From the IMG/VR virus record IMGVR_UViG_3300046680_000436, positions 1 to 38,067 of that record: 38,067 nucleotides of DNA; one strand, written 5' to 3'. A model generated the notes under the pieces. That model did not search any database. It was not told where the DNA came from and saw only the letters and a list, made by a program, of their open reading frames with translations. Shown piece after piece: positions 7,005-15,195 of the stretch. The DNA is from a virus. The position numbers and the translations under genes were made by a program. Position 1 is the first letter of the stretch, and the number at the start of each line of letters is the position of its first letter.

Positions 7005-7165
7005 TGGCCGTCTCGAAGACAATTCACCCGAAAGCCCCGTCGCAAAAGCCGACGGACTTTTTCAAAGGCAAGCAGCAAGGCGGCGCCCATGGCAAGCCGC
7101 AATCGGTCCCGGAGAAGATGACCGGCGGCCCGATGCGCGAAAAAATGGCGAAGAAGGGGCTGTGA
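7004..7165 (+). CDS. Small basic protein between terminase and portal
   Basis: A 53-residue protein rich in Lys, Gly and Gln (PTDFFKGKQQGGAH; GGPMREKMAKKGL). ATG 7004 follows CAGGAGA; an ATG at 7001 is in another frame. It has no predicted membrane segment and is probably disordered. No family recognised. Its place between terminase and portal and its basic charge would suit a DNA- or capsid-associated role, but this is inference. Confidence 0.65.
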   Translation: MAVSKTIHPKAPSQKPTDFFKGKQQGGAHGKPQSVPEKMTGGPMREKMAKKGL

Positions 7166-7167
7166 TC

Positions 7168-7398
7168 ATGGGCATCATGGATACAATCGCCGCCGACCAG
7201 GCGGCCGTGGCCACAGCGCAGGCGGCGCTCGACGCAGCCAACGCGCAACTCGCCAAGGACCAGGCCACGTTAGACGCGGCGCAGCCCCACGTTTCTCTGT
7301 GGGACGAGGTTGTGGCGGAAGCGGACAAGCTTGGCGCCGACGTTGCTGCGCCGTTCGCCGCTCTCGCGGCCCGCGCCAAGGCGCTCCTGGGGGTCTGA
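7168..7398 (+). CDS. Ala-rich coiled-coil small protein
   Basis: A 76-residue protein from ATG 7168 (AAGGGG 12 bases upstream; a GTG at 7162 overlapping the previous stop is an alternative). Residues about 5-40 are an Ala/Gln/Asp heptad-like helix with two related halves (QAALDAANAQLAKDQATLDAAQ), and an amphipathic helix ends the protein (APFAALAARAKALLGV). Likely an oligomeric helical virion or assembly protein. Family not recognised. Confidence 0.65.
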   Translation: MGIMDTIAADQAAVATAQAALDAANAQLAKDQATLDAAQPHVSLWDEVVAEADKLGADVAAPFAALAARAKALLGV

Positions 7399-7400
7399 TC

Positions 7401-7595
7401 ATGGCTATCAAAAACGACAAGATGCGCGGTCACGCCGGCAAGAACTGGTCGAAGTCCGTGGACATGCGCTCGGGCGGTGTCTACGATAAAACCTCCAAGA
7501 AACCGGAACCGGACGACAAGCCGGCGAGGACGCCACGGGAGCGCAACACCGGGACCACGGTGGCTAAGCGCCTGGCAGGCAAGGTCATCGGCTAA
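7401..7595 (+). CDS. Small basic hypothetical protein
   Basis: A 64-residue, highly charged protein starting MAIKNDKMRGHAGKNWSKSV and ending TTVAKRLAGKVIG. The ATG is two bases after the previous stop. The middle is Lys/Pro/Asp-rich and probably disordered. Its stop TAA overlaps the portal start (TAATG), so its translation is coupled to that of the portal. No known domain. Confidence 0.65.
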   Translation: MAIKNDKMRGHAGKNWSKSVDMRSGGVYDKTSKKPEPDDKPARTPRERNTGTTVAKRLAGKVIG

Positions 7596-9772
7596 TGCCG
7601 CGCGCCAAGAAACCGAAGGACACCGACGACATCAAGGTCGGCAAGGTCGACTCCCGCGGGATCGATCCGGAGAAACTCGGCGGGGGGGTGGAGAACTGGG
7701 CGGAAAAACCCGACTCGGAAGCCTACCTCGACGCCGAGAAGCTCTACCCCAAGATCGCCAAATGCTACGAGAACAAGCAGGAGCAGATGGACCGTATCGA
7801 GGAGTATTGGAACATTTACCAGGCCACGCCTGACGAAAACCAGCAGTATTCCGGCAATTCCCTGTGCTACATCCCGGCAGTGCGCGACTGTATCAACGCC
7901 CGTATCAAGCGCACCCTTGCGCAGCTTTTCCCCGCCAACTACAAGCACGTCGACGCCGTCGGCCCTACCGGCGAAACACCGTTCGCGCAGATGTCGCTCA
8001 TGGAGCACTACATTCGCAAATGCGGGTTGAAGGACATCGTGCGCGCGGACTTGCTGGCTGGTGACGTAACTGGGCAGTGGAATTTATACGTGGACTGGAC
8101 GAAGTCCACCCGGCGCGTGACCGAGGTCATCAAGAAACCGCCGACGCTGGCGAATGCCGACGGCTCCATCACGGCCGAGGATACGACCGCAGAGGACGAG
8201 TACGAAACCGAGAACCAGGAAGTCATCGACGAAGGCCCTGACATCGTGCCTTTCGCCACCGAAGACATGGCTTTCTACCCCCCGACGTGCAACAGTGTCG
8301 AGGAAGCAACCGCCACCTGCATACGGCTGCGTATGTCCAAGGAAAAGCTCGAGCAGCTGGTCGACGAAGGCGTGTTCGTCGGCGTCACCGCCAAGGAGCT
8401 GATCGACAAGGTAGCCAAACCCTCGGGCGGGCGCGAAAAATACGTGCCGCCCAAGAAGCGCACCGGCGACGCCGGCGTGCGCACCGAGGGCACCTACAAG
8501 TACGCGCTGATCTACGAGGTGCACACGAACCTGGACCTCGGCAAGGGATACAAAGAGCCGGCCTACATCTACTATGCCGGACAAAACGAAATCCTGGGCA
8601 TCATCCGTAACCCATTCTGGGGCGGCTGGCGCCCGATCCTGTCCGCGCCGAACGAGCGCATTCAGGGCTCGGCCTTCGGGGTATCGAAGATTGAGCCTGT
8701 CAAATACCTGCAGTGGAACTTGAACGACTACTTCAACATGGGCCAGGATTCGGCGCAGTACGCGTTGCTGCCCATTGTCATGACCGACCCGCTGGCGCAG
8801 CCGAACTATCAAAGCATGGTCATGGGACTGGCGGCCGTGTGGCTGGCGAACCCGCAGACGACGCAGTTCGCGACCTTCCCCCCGCTGTGGAAAGATTCGA
8901 TCCAGCTGTGCGGCGCGATCAAGCAGCAAATTCAGGAATCGATGGACGTGAACGAGGCAATGCTGGGCAAAGTCCCGCAAGGCCGCAAGAACCAGGCGCA
9001 GCAGGCCGCCGCCTCGCAAACCCAGGAAACCAACATCGTCGACCACGCCAAGCGGTACGAGGAAGTCATCCTCAACCCGTTGCTGGAACGCATGTTCGAG
9101 CTTGACCGCCAGTTCCGTACCAAGGACATCACCATTGCCAACATGGGCGAGGTCGGCACCGAGAAACGGTTGCAGGAAATCCCGCCCCAGGCATTCGGGG
9201 AACGTTACTTCTTCCGCTGGGCCGGCACCTCCTTCCAGATGGGCATGCAGCGTATCCAGCAAATGATTTCCTGGATGAACGTCATGCGCGGCATCCCACC
9301 ACAGCAGCTGAACGGCCGGCGGCTGGACATTACCCCGATCCTGGAGTACGGCACTGGCCAGATTTTCGGGGTGGAAGTTGCGCCTAAGATCCTGATCGAT
9401 GAACGCAACCTGTTCCATGTCGAACCTTCCGAGGAAAACTTGATGATGCACAACGGTCTGCCGGCGGAAATCCACCCCGCCGACGACGATGCGCGGCATA
9501 TCCAGGAGCACCAGCAGGGCGCAGTGCTGACGGGAGATCCTGTCGGGTTGTTCCGGGCGCATATCCAGGCGCACACCCAGGCGCTGCAAGTCAAGCAACA
9601 GAAAGCCATGGGTCAAGAGCAAGGCGGGCAGCCGGGCGTACCGGGCGGCGCAGGTCCCGGTGTGGCGGGAACGCCGCGCCCTGGCGCGCAACCCGGCCAG
9701 CCGCGGCCGCAGCAACCAGCTGGCGCCATACACCCGGACCAGATGGCCGATCCACAGGCGCAACCACGATGA
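7595..9772 (+). CDS. Portal protein
   Basis: A 725-residue head-tail portal, the dodecameric ring through which DNA enters and leaves the head. Evidence is the length, the position after the terminase and internal features of podovirus portals: an early helical region with PAVRDCINARIKRTLAQLFPA, a Trp/Gly-rich strand region (NPFWGGWRPILSAPNERIQGSAFG), the long helix segment KQQIQESMDVNEAMLGKV, and a Q/P/G-rich tail (from about residue 670) that is probably disordered. Both start and stop overlap neighbouring genes (TAATG and ATGA), so it is translated together with them. Confidence 0.85.
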   Translation: MPRAKKPKDTDDIKVGKVDSRGIDPEKLGGGVENWAEKPDSEAYLDAEKLYPKIAKCYENKQEQMDRIEEYWNIYQATPDENQQYSGNSLCYIPAVRDCINARIKRTLAQLFPANYKHVDAVGPTGETPFAQMSLMEHYIRKCGLKDIVRADLLAGDVTGQWNLYVDWTKSTRRVTEVIKKPPTLANADGSITAEDTTAEDEYETENQEVIDEGPDIVPFATEDMAFYPPTCNSVEEATATCIRLRMSKEKLEQLVDEGVFVGVTAKELIDKVAKPSGGREKYVPPKKRTGDAGVRTEGTYKYALIYEVHTNLDLGKGYKEPAYIYYAGQNEILGIIRNPFWGGWRPILSAPNERIQGSAFGVSKIEPVKYLQWNLNDYFNMGQDSAQYALLPIVMTDPLAQPNYQSMVMGLAAVWLANPQTTQFATFPPLWKDSIQLCGAIKQQIQESMDVNEAMLGKVPQGRKNQAQQAAASQTQETNIVDHAKRYEEVILNPLLERMFELDRQFRTKDITIANMGEVGTEKRLQEIPPQAFGERYFFRWAGTSFQMGMQRIQQMISWMNVMRGIPPQQLNGRRLDITPILEYGTGQIFGVEVAPKILIDERNLFHVEPSEENLMMHNGLPAEIHPADDDARHIQEHQQGAVLTGDPVGLFRAHIQAHTQALQVKQQKAMGQEQGGQPGVPGGAGPGVAGTPRPGAQPGQPRPQQPAGAIHPDQMADPQAQPR

Positions 9773-10116
9773 GAAACTTTTACGCCTACACGACGCCCTG
9801 GGGCACGATCCGCACCGGGGCGCTGTTCCATAAGCTCCTGCCTAGGGAGCAGCAAGCAGTGCTGGCGCATGAGCGCGGGCATATCGTGCACAAACACGCC
9901 TGGAGGCGTATGCTGTGGATATTCTCGGGGTACGCCTTGTTTCACCGGGAAAAGTATTTCGCCATGTGCCGCGCGCAGGAGTTTGAAGCGGATCGGTATG
10001 CGGTGAAAACGGGGCATGCTGTCGGGATGGCGCTGGCGCTAGCTCGGCTTTCGTCGGCTAAAACGGATACCCACCCAAGCCGAGAAGAACGTTTGGCAAG
10101 GCTATGCAATGAGTGA
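9769..10116 (+). CDS. Minimal M48-like zinc metallopeptidase
   Basis: A 115-residue protein with the zinc protease signature H34-E-R-G-H38, a third ligand in E71-F-E-A-D75 (the ExxxD of M48), and a C-terminal THPSREERLARL that matches the end of M48 catalytic domains. It lacks the membrane helices of HtpX/Ste24; a single apolar stretch MLWIFSGYALF lies between the motifs. The start overlaps the portal stop (ATGA), and its stop overlaps the fibre start by eight bases. This is where many phages keep a maturation protease, so a prohead or virion protease is the natural inference. The annotation of the fold is solid; the target is unknown. Confidence 0.8.
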   Translation: MRNFYAYTTPWGTIRTGALFHKLLPREQQAVLAHERGHIVHKHAWRRMLWIFSGYALFHREKYFAMCRAQEFEADRYAVKTGHAVGMALALARLSSAKTDTHPSREERLARLCNE

Positions 10117-11524
10117 TCTTTACCCTCTTACCGCTCCCCGGGTCGACGCGCAAGGCGCGGACCTGACGCAGATCAGCGTCCAGTTGGCGTTCAACCAGCT
10201 GGCGGGGGCTGTGCGCATTTACCTGAACCAGATCGCCGCCGGCACGATTCCGACAGGACCGGCCGGCGGTGACCTCTCCGGAACATACCCGAACCCGACC
10301 GTCGCTGCAGTTCATGCAGTAGCCGGCACAATCGATGGCGTTGTCATCGGAGGGGTTGTTCCGGAACCGGGTTCCTTCACTACGCTGGCGGGAACTAGTG
10401 TTTTCGCTAGCGGAGGCGCGATCCCGCCGGTGACCACTACGGGTACACAGATCTACAATAGCCCAAACCCAACTATTCAATTTATTGACACTATCCGCAG
10501 TGCGGGCAACAAAAACGCGTATGTGCAATGGGGGGCTACTGTTCTAGCTTTTGGCTTCGCTAACGATACCTTTACCGGATTCACAAACGCTTTGACGATT
10601 ACGGGGGGCCAAGCCGTAGGTATTAGTGGGATTACGTCCACAAGCGGAACCGGCGTGTGGGCGCATACCGGAGGGTTCAGCGCAACAGGGGGTATCAACA
10701 GTACCTCTGTGGGTCTCACGACGCCGGCAGCGGCTACGTTCACGGCTCTGAGCAGCACAAGCGGCGCGCTGAACGGGACGATAGGCGCCACGACTCCCGC
10801 TTCGGGGGCGTTCACCACGGTCAGCGCGACCACGCCGATAGGTGTCGCCAGTGGGGGCACTGGTCGCGCAACGTTGACGGCACACGGCGTCCTGGTAGGC
10901 GAAGGCACGACCGCCATTAACCAAACTGCAGTTGGAACCACGGGGCAGATGCTGCTAGGGGTTACTGGCGCGGATCCTGCTTTCGGGAACAACCCGACGA
11001 TCACAGGGGGTACGATTAACGGTGCGGCTATCGGAGGCGTAACGCCGGCGGCGGGGGCATTCACTACCGTCAGCGCCACAGGAACGATCTCACCTTCCAC
11101 GACGGCAGGTATTGTCGGCACTAAGGCGGGGGATGATGCCAACGCGGGCAGTGTCGGGGAATTTGTTACCGCTTCGGCGTCGTCGGTAGCTTTGACGAGC
11201 GGGGTAGTAGCGAATGTAGTCAGTATTTCGCTTACTGCGGGCGATTGGGATGTTTCAGGCGTTGTGGGTATTGTGGGCGCAGGAACGACCACATTTACCT
11301 CCAATATCGGGGGTAGTTCGGCAACAAGTGCAACGCTCGGGCCTCTAGGATCTTATTGGCAAGCCGGATTCGGTTTAGGTACTGGGTCTACTATTCTGGA
11401 AACAATTCCTACAGTGAGGTACAACGTCACGACGACGACGACCATATTTGCTGTTGCGTTATCTTCTTTTTCGGTAAGTACGGCCACGGGCGCTGCCGTT
11501 ATCCGCGCGCGACGCATACGTTGA
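10109..11524 (+). CDS. Fibre-like beta-structured protein
   Basis: A 471-residue Gly/Thr/Ala/Ser-rich protein. The N-terminus (MSDLYPLTAPRVDAQGADL) may anchor it to the virion. It then has GGDLSGTYPNPTV and repeated modules of the form P-x-x-G-x-F-T-T (PEPGSFTTLAGT, PASGAFTTVSAT, PAAGAFTTVSAT), as in trimeric tail fibre shafts. The last 130 residues form a separate beta domain (from GDDANAGSVGEF to VIRARRIR) without repeats, perhaps the receptor-binding or trimerisation tip. Being next to the portal and capsid genes rather than the tail genes, it could be a head fibre or a receptor-binding protein attached to the neck. Confidence 0.75.
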   Translation: MSDLYPLTAPRVDAQGADLTQISVQLAFNQLAGAVRIYLNQIAAGTIPTGPAGGDLSGTYPNPTVAAVHAVAGTIDGVVIGGVVPEPGSFTTLAGTSVFASGGAIPPVTTTGTQIYNSPNPTIQFIDTIRSAGNKNAYVQWGATVLAFGFANDTFTGFTNALTITGGQAVGISGITSTSGTGVWAHTGGFSATGGINSTSVGLTTPAAATFTALSSTSGALNGTIGATTPASGAFTTVSATTPIGVASGGTGRATLTAHGVLVGEGTTAINQTAVGTTGQMLLGVTGADPAFGNNPTITGGTINGAAIGGVTPAAGAFTTVSATGTISPSTTAGIVGTKAGDDANAGSVGEFVTASASSVALTSGVVANVVSISLTAGDWDVSGVVGIVGAGTTTFTSNIGGSSATSATLGPLGSYWQAGFGLGTGSTILETIPTVRYNVTTTTTIFAVALSSFSVSTATGAAVIRARRIR

Positions 11525-11576
11525 CTTTTATAACCAAAAGTAGTAAAACCCTCATTAAATCTTACAGGAGCGCATC

Positions 11577-12098
11577 ATGTTGAAAACCTACCTCGCCGCG
11601 TTGATCGGCTCGATCTTTCCGGCGATCATCGGCCCGGGCAATAACCCGAGTGTGGGGTTGAATGGTGCGATGCCCGACGCCGTTTCGCTCAACACCGCCA
11701 TTCTGAACATTAACCCCTTCCAGGAAACCGCCGTCAACACGGCGGCGAACACCACGGCGTTCACATTGGCGGGGGCTCAAATCTCAGGAGCGGCGCAAAA
11801 CTTCTTGTTTCTGGCGGGTACGCTTGGCGCCGGCGCGGCACTCACATTGCCCACCGTGGCAAACTTGCTGCTGAGCTTGCCGACCAATGTCCAGGCGTCA
11901 CCCATCGGTACCAGCTGGCAGGTACGTATGATCAATAACGGTGCTGGCGCTTTTGCCTGGACCGTGACCACTAACACCGGCTGGACGCTCCCGACTCACG
12001 TCGCCATCGCTCAAAATACTTTCGTCGACTACATCATCCAGATCACCGGCGCCGCCACGGCGACCATGACCTCTGTCGGCTCGGGAGTTTCGCCTTGA
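11577..12098 (+). CDS. Putative capsid decoration or virion protein
   Basis: A 173-residue protein with ribosome site AGGAG (11565-11569). A hydrophobic N-terminus (MLKTYLAALIGSIFPAIIGPG) is followed by a beta-rich body in which ALTLPTVANLLLSLP and WQVRMINNGAGAFAWTVTTNTGWTL resemble the small beta-barrel tip domains used by phage fibre and decoration proteins. No family named with certainty. It sits directly before the scaffold and capsid genes. Its stop overlaps the TTG start of the scaffold-like gene. Confidence 0.65.
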   Translation: MLKTYLAALIGSIFPAIIGPGNNPSVGLNGAMPDAVSLNTAILNINPFQETAVNTAANTTAFTLAGAQISGAAQNFLFLAGTLGAGAALTLPTVANLLLSLPTNVQASPIGTSWQVRMINNGAGAFAWTVTTNTGWTLPTHVAIAQNTFVDYIIQITGAATATMTSVGSGVSP

Positions 12099-12856
12099 AC
12101 GCCCTTCTTCGTAAGCTGCTGGCAAGTCTGTTTCTCGGTGTCAACGATGACGATTTGCCCTTTCCTCCTGACGATGACGACGAAACGCCACCGAGTGACG
12201 ATGACGACGAAACGCCACCGAGTGACGATGACGACGAAACGCCACCGAGTGACGATGACGACGAAACGCCACCAGCGCGCCAAGCCCGGCGTACTTCGCG
12301 TGACGACTCCAGTTCTCGCGCAGTATCCGACGCGCTGGAACGCGCGCGCCAGCTGGAAGAAGATGTCCGCGCGCTGAAAGCCAGCAACGCGGCGCCTTCC
12401 GAAGACCAGCGTTTGCGCGCTGACGAAGATCGCCAGCTCCAGGATCCGCAAACCGATCCCATGGTCAAATGGCAGATCAACGCCAATCGTACCCTGCGCG
12501 AAACGCAGCAAAACGCCAATCGCGCCCTGGCCGAAGCCCGTGACATGCAGGACCGGGCGGCGTTCATGTCCAAGGCCGCCGCCGATCCACGCCGCGCCAA
12601 GTACGAGGAGCGCATCGAGAAAGAGCTGAAAACGCTGCGCAATAAAGGCCAGAACGTCGACCGCGAAACGCTGTACTTCTACCAGCTCGGCAAGGACATC
12701 GCCGAGGGCAAGTTGAAGCCGGCGCCGAAGAAAGCGTCCAACGCCGCAAATGTACCGCGCGGCAAAACGCCGGCGGCGCGCAGCGATGTACGATCACGAG
12801 GAACAAGCAGAAGTTCGTCAGGCGCGCGTGAACGCCTGGCAGACAAACCCATTTAA
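12095..12856 (+). CDS. Putative scaffolding protein with acidic repeat
   Basis: A 253-residue, highly charged helical protein just before the major capsid gene, where scaffold genes sit. I chose the TTG at 12095: GGGAG lies upstream, and it overlaps the previous stop as TTGA. Residues about 26-60 are four tandem copies of DDDDETPPS encoded by a 27-bp repeat. A long coiled-coil-like segment follows (ALERARQLEEDVRALKAS, then ETQQNANRALAEARDMQDR), then a basic C-terminus (KKASNAANVPRGKTP, RSRGTSRSSSGARER) of the kind that binds the capsid shell. Family not identified by name. Confidence 0.7.
   Translation: MNALLRKLLASLFLGVNDDDLPFPPDDDDETPPSDDDDETPPSDDDDETPPSDDDDETPPARQARRTSRDDSSSRAVSDALERARQLEEDVRALKASNAAPSEDQRLRADEDRQLQDPQTDPMVKWQINANRTLRETQQNANRALAEARDMQDRAAFMSKAAADPRRAKYEERIEKELKTLRNKGQNVDRETLYFYQLGKDIAEGKLKPAPKKASNAANVPRGKTPAARSDVRSRGTSRSSSGARERLADKPI
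12170..12273. repeat. 27-bp tandem repeat in the scaffold-like gene
   Basis: Three complete 27-bp units and a fourth of 23 matching bases, nearly identical at DNA level, in frame and encoding DDDDETPPS. The near-perfect identity implies recent duplication, so copy number probably varies between related phages. Confidence 0.95.
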
Positions 12857-12876
12857 CCACCACCCCAAGGATGACC

Positions 12877-14295
12877 ATGAACACCTTTTACCTTGCCATC
12901 CTTGCGATGGCGCACAGCTTGTTTCCAGGCGTGACAAACCAGTCGACCAGCTTTACGGCCGACGTTGAAGCGTACATTCAGGAAGAAGTCGAGCCCCTGG
13001 CCCGCCGCCAGCTGGTGGCGTACCAGTTCGGCAAACCGCTGCACCTGGACACCAATCGCGGCACGACATACACGGCTTCGCGCTACACCCGCCTGCCGCT
13101 GCCCTTCGCACCTTTGCAGGAAGGCGTTGCGCCCCCTGGCGAAGCGATGACCTTGCAACAAGTCACCGCCACCGCACAGCAATGGGGCGACCGCGTCATT
13201 ATCACCGACGTGGCGAACCTGACCATCAAGCACCCCCTGTTCCAACAAGCTTGCGAACTGGTGGCGCTGCAGATGCCGGAAACGCTGGAACGCAACACAC
13301 TGAACACCCTCATGTCGGCGACTCAGGTGAACTTTGCCAACGGCAAAACCAGCCGTGCAAACTTGCTGGCAACCGATGTCATGACCCCTCATGAAAACAA
13401 CCGTATCGTCGGTTCCATGCTGACCTACGGTGTGCCGCGTTTCATGGGCGACGAGCGGGAAGACATGATGATCGAGGCCGGTTCTTACCGCGATCCGTCG
13501 AAGTCCCCCGCTGTCATGCAGCACTACGTCGCGCTGATTCACCCGCTGTCGGCGCAGGACATGCGCGAGAATACTGTGGTGGTCAACGCCTGGTCGTACA
13601 GCGATGTGAACCGTCTGTACAACAACGAACTGGGCCCGTTCGGCGGCTCCCGTTACGTTGAAACCAACTTCATGCCGTACTTCGTCGGTAATGCCGCTAT
13701 CCAGGGCACTGCATCGGCGGCCGGCGGCCAGTTGGCGACCAACGCCGGCTACCAGATCATCGTCACTGCCTCGCCGTCGCAGACCAGTGTCGAGCAGCAA
13801 ATCTATCAGGTGTCGAACGCGATCAGCGTCACCGGCCCGACAGGTTCGATCTCGGTCACATTGCCGCAACTGGTCGGCTACACGTTCAGCGTGTACATCG
13901 GCACTTCGGCAAACCCTGCGAACTTGGGGCTGTCCGCTTCCGGTCCGACCGTCGGTGCGCTGGCCGGCCAGGCTACGCAGCTGGCGCCAAATCAGACGGT
14001 GGTGATCACCGGCATTGGCGCCGCACAAGTGCCACCGGCCGCACCTGCAACGGGTGTGACCGTGTTCCCGACGATCTTCATCGGGAACCACAGCTACGGC
14101 CAGGTGCTGCTGGAAAATCCAGAGTTCCACTACCTGACAGGCGCCGACAAGTCCGATCCGTTGAACCAAACCCGCGTCGTATCGTGGAAGGTGTTCTACG
14201 GCTCCATCATCCTGAACCAGGCTTTCCTGGCGCGGGTTGAAGCAGGCTCAGGCTTTACCGCTGGCTACACCGCCGGCACAGTGACCACACCTTAA
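12877..14295 (+). CDS. Major capsid protein, N4-gp56-like
   Basis: A 472-residue shell protein. I chose ATG 12877 because AAGG ends six bases before it; ATG 12871 abuts that site. Residues 20-170 carry features of the N4-gp56 family: RRQLVAYQFGKPLHL, PFAPLQEGVAPPGEAMTLQQVTATAQQWGDRV and ITDVANLTIKHP. Residues about 255-290 hold ELGPFGGSRYVETNFMP, close to the family's core beta strands. A segment at about 295-390 (with SVTLPQLVGYTFSVYIG) looks like an inserted Ig-like beta domain that could face outwards. The C-terminus (RVVSWKVFYGSIILNQAFLARVEAGSGF) returns to the core. It is followed by a strong terminator, consistent with high expression. Confidence 0.85.
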   Translation: MNTFYLAILAMAHSLFPGVTNQSTSFTADVEAYIQEEVEPLARRQLVAYQFGKPLHLDTNRGTTYTASRYTRLPLPFAPLQEGVAPPGEAMTLQQVTATAQQWGDRVIITDVANLTIKHPLFQQACELVALQMPETLERNTLNTLMSATQVNFANGKTSRANLLATDVMTPHENNRIVGSMLTYGVPRFMGDEREDMMIEAGSYRDPSKSPAVMQHYVALIHPLSAQDMRENTVVVNAWSYSDVNRLYNNELGPFGGSRYVETNFMPYFVGNAAIQGTASAAGGQLATNAGYQIIVTASPSQTSVEQQIYQVSNAISVTGPTGSISVTLPQLVGYTFSVYIGTSANPANLGLSASGPTVGALAGQATQLAPNQTVVITGIGAAQVPPAAPATGVTVFPTIFIGNHSYGQVLLENPEFHYLTGADKSDPLNQTRVVSWKVFYGSIILNQAFLARVEAGSGFTAGYTAGTVTTP

Positions 14296-14301
14296 CGCCA
14301 T

Positions 14302-14325
14302 CGGGGGCTTCGGCCCCCGCTTTCT
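14302..14325 (+). terminator. Intrinsic terminator after the capsid gene
   Basis: CGGGGGC-TTCG-GCCCCCG (14302-14319): a perfect 7-bp GC stem with a stable TTCG tetraloop, followed by CTTTCT. It lies six bases after the capsid stop and likely lets capsid mRNA accumulate above the downstream tail genes. Confidence 0.85.
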
Positions 14326-14344
14326 AAACTCGTTGGAGACAGCA

Positions 14345-14800
14345 ATGGCAACTCGCCTACCCGGTAGTGACAAACCCGAAAAAGAAGAACAGTCCGACGA
14401 CACGTTGAAACAACGTATCGCGGAACTGGAAGCAGAACTTGCCGCATCCAAGACATCCGAACAGAAAGCTATCGAGCTGGCGGCGCACAACGCCGCGGCT
14501 GCGCAAAGCGTTCTGTTGTTCAACTCCACAACCACCGAAATCCACATGGGTAAAACGGAAGACGGTAAGGACTTGTGGAAATACAAGATCGATCTGCCAC
14601 CCTCCGGCGGCACCGACATCAAGGTGAACATGGTTCCGTACTATCACGGTGAAACCTACACTTTCGAGACCGACTTGCTGCGCACGATCAAGGAAATTGT
14701 GCAGCGTTCCTGGGGGCACGAAGCCAGTATCCAGGGCAGCAACGAGAATTTTTACCGTAAAGAAATGAACCGGACAATCAGCGGACGAGGCGGCCGATAA
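14345..14800 (+). CDS. Hypothetical virion or assembly protein
   Basis: A 151-residue protein; ATG 14345 follows TTGGAG. Residues about 15-55 are a coiled coil (DTLKQRIAELEAELAASKTSEQKAIELAAHNAAAA). The C-terminal 90 residues are a mixed domain with WKYKIDLPPSGGTDIKVN and YYHGETYTFETDLLRTIKEIVQRSWGHE. It is first after the capsid terminator and one base overlaps the next start. No named family; position suggests head completion or connector. Confidence 0.65.
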   Translation: MATRLPGSDKPEKEEQSDDTLKQRIAELEAELAASKTSEQKAIELAAHNAAAAQSVLLFNSTTTEIHMGKTEDGKDLWKYKIDLPPSGGTDIKVNMVPYYHGETYTFETDLLRTIKEIVQRSWGHEASIQGSNENFYRKEMNRTISGRGGR

Positions 14801-15195
14801 TGAACGAACAAAATCAAGTTGGATCCGCAGCGATCCTGGGCAACTTTGAAATCACCCTGCCGGCGCCAAACGGCGCGTCGATGCGTATCACCAGCTACCT
14901 GTATGAAGGCGAGTCCCAGGAGTCGCTGGACCAACGCATGGATACTTGCCGTGAATCGCTGCTGCGTCAGCAGCAAGTATTGGAAAAGCCATTGCTGGAA
15001 GAAAAAATTAAGATGCTGAAAGACCAGGAAAAGCATGTTGAACAAGCTTATGCTGATCTGCTGGAACAAAACAAAAAACGTACTTTACCAAGTGCGCAGG
15101 CGCAGCATCTGCAAAACTATCCATCGCAGTTGAAGCAGATCCGGCAGGAAATCGTCAAAGGCGAGATCAAGCTCGAACAGATCGCGGCGGCGTAA
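14800..15195 (+). CDS. Hypothetical coiled-coil protein
   Basis: A 131-residue protein. Residues 1-40 are beta-like (GNFEITLPAPNGASMRITSYLYEGES); residues 45-95 are strongly coiled coil (DTCRESLLRQQQVLEKPLLEEKIKMLKDQ); a second helix ends the protein (QLKQIRQEIVKGEIKLEQI). Start overlaps the previous stop by one base, and the stop abuts the next gene. Co-expression with the connector suggests a head-tail assembly role. No family recognised. Confidence 0.65.
   Translation: MNEQNQVGSAAILGNFEITLPAPNGASMRITSYLYEGESQESLDQRMDTCRESLLRQQQVLEKPLLEEKIKMLKDQEKHVEQAYADLLEQNKKRTLPSAQAQHLQNYPSQLKQIRQEIVKGEIKLEQIAAA

Noticed and set aside
8084-9763. Long leftward frame opposite the portal gene
   Set aside because: Composition typical of antisense GC-rich codons; no ribosome site or domain.
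11526-11545. ACTTTT/AAAAGT inverted repeat after the fibre gene
   Set aside because: Six-base AT-only stem, too weak to call a terminator.
12853-14169. Leftward frame opposite the capsid gene
   Set aside because: Antisense shadow rich in Arg, Val and His; no motif.
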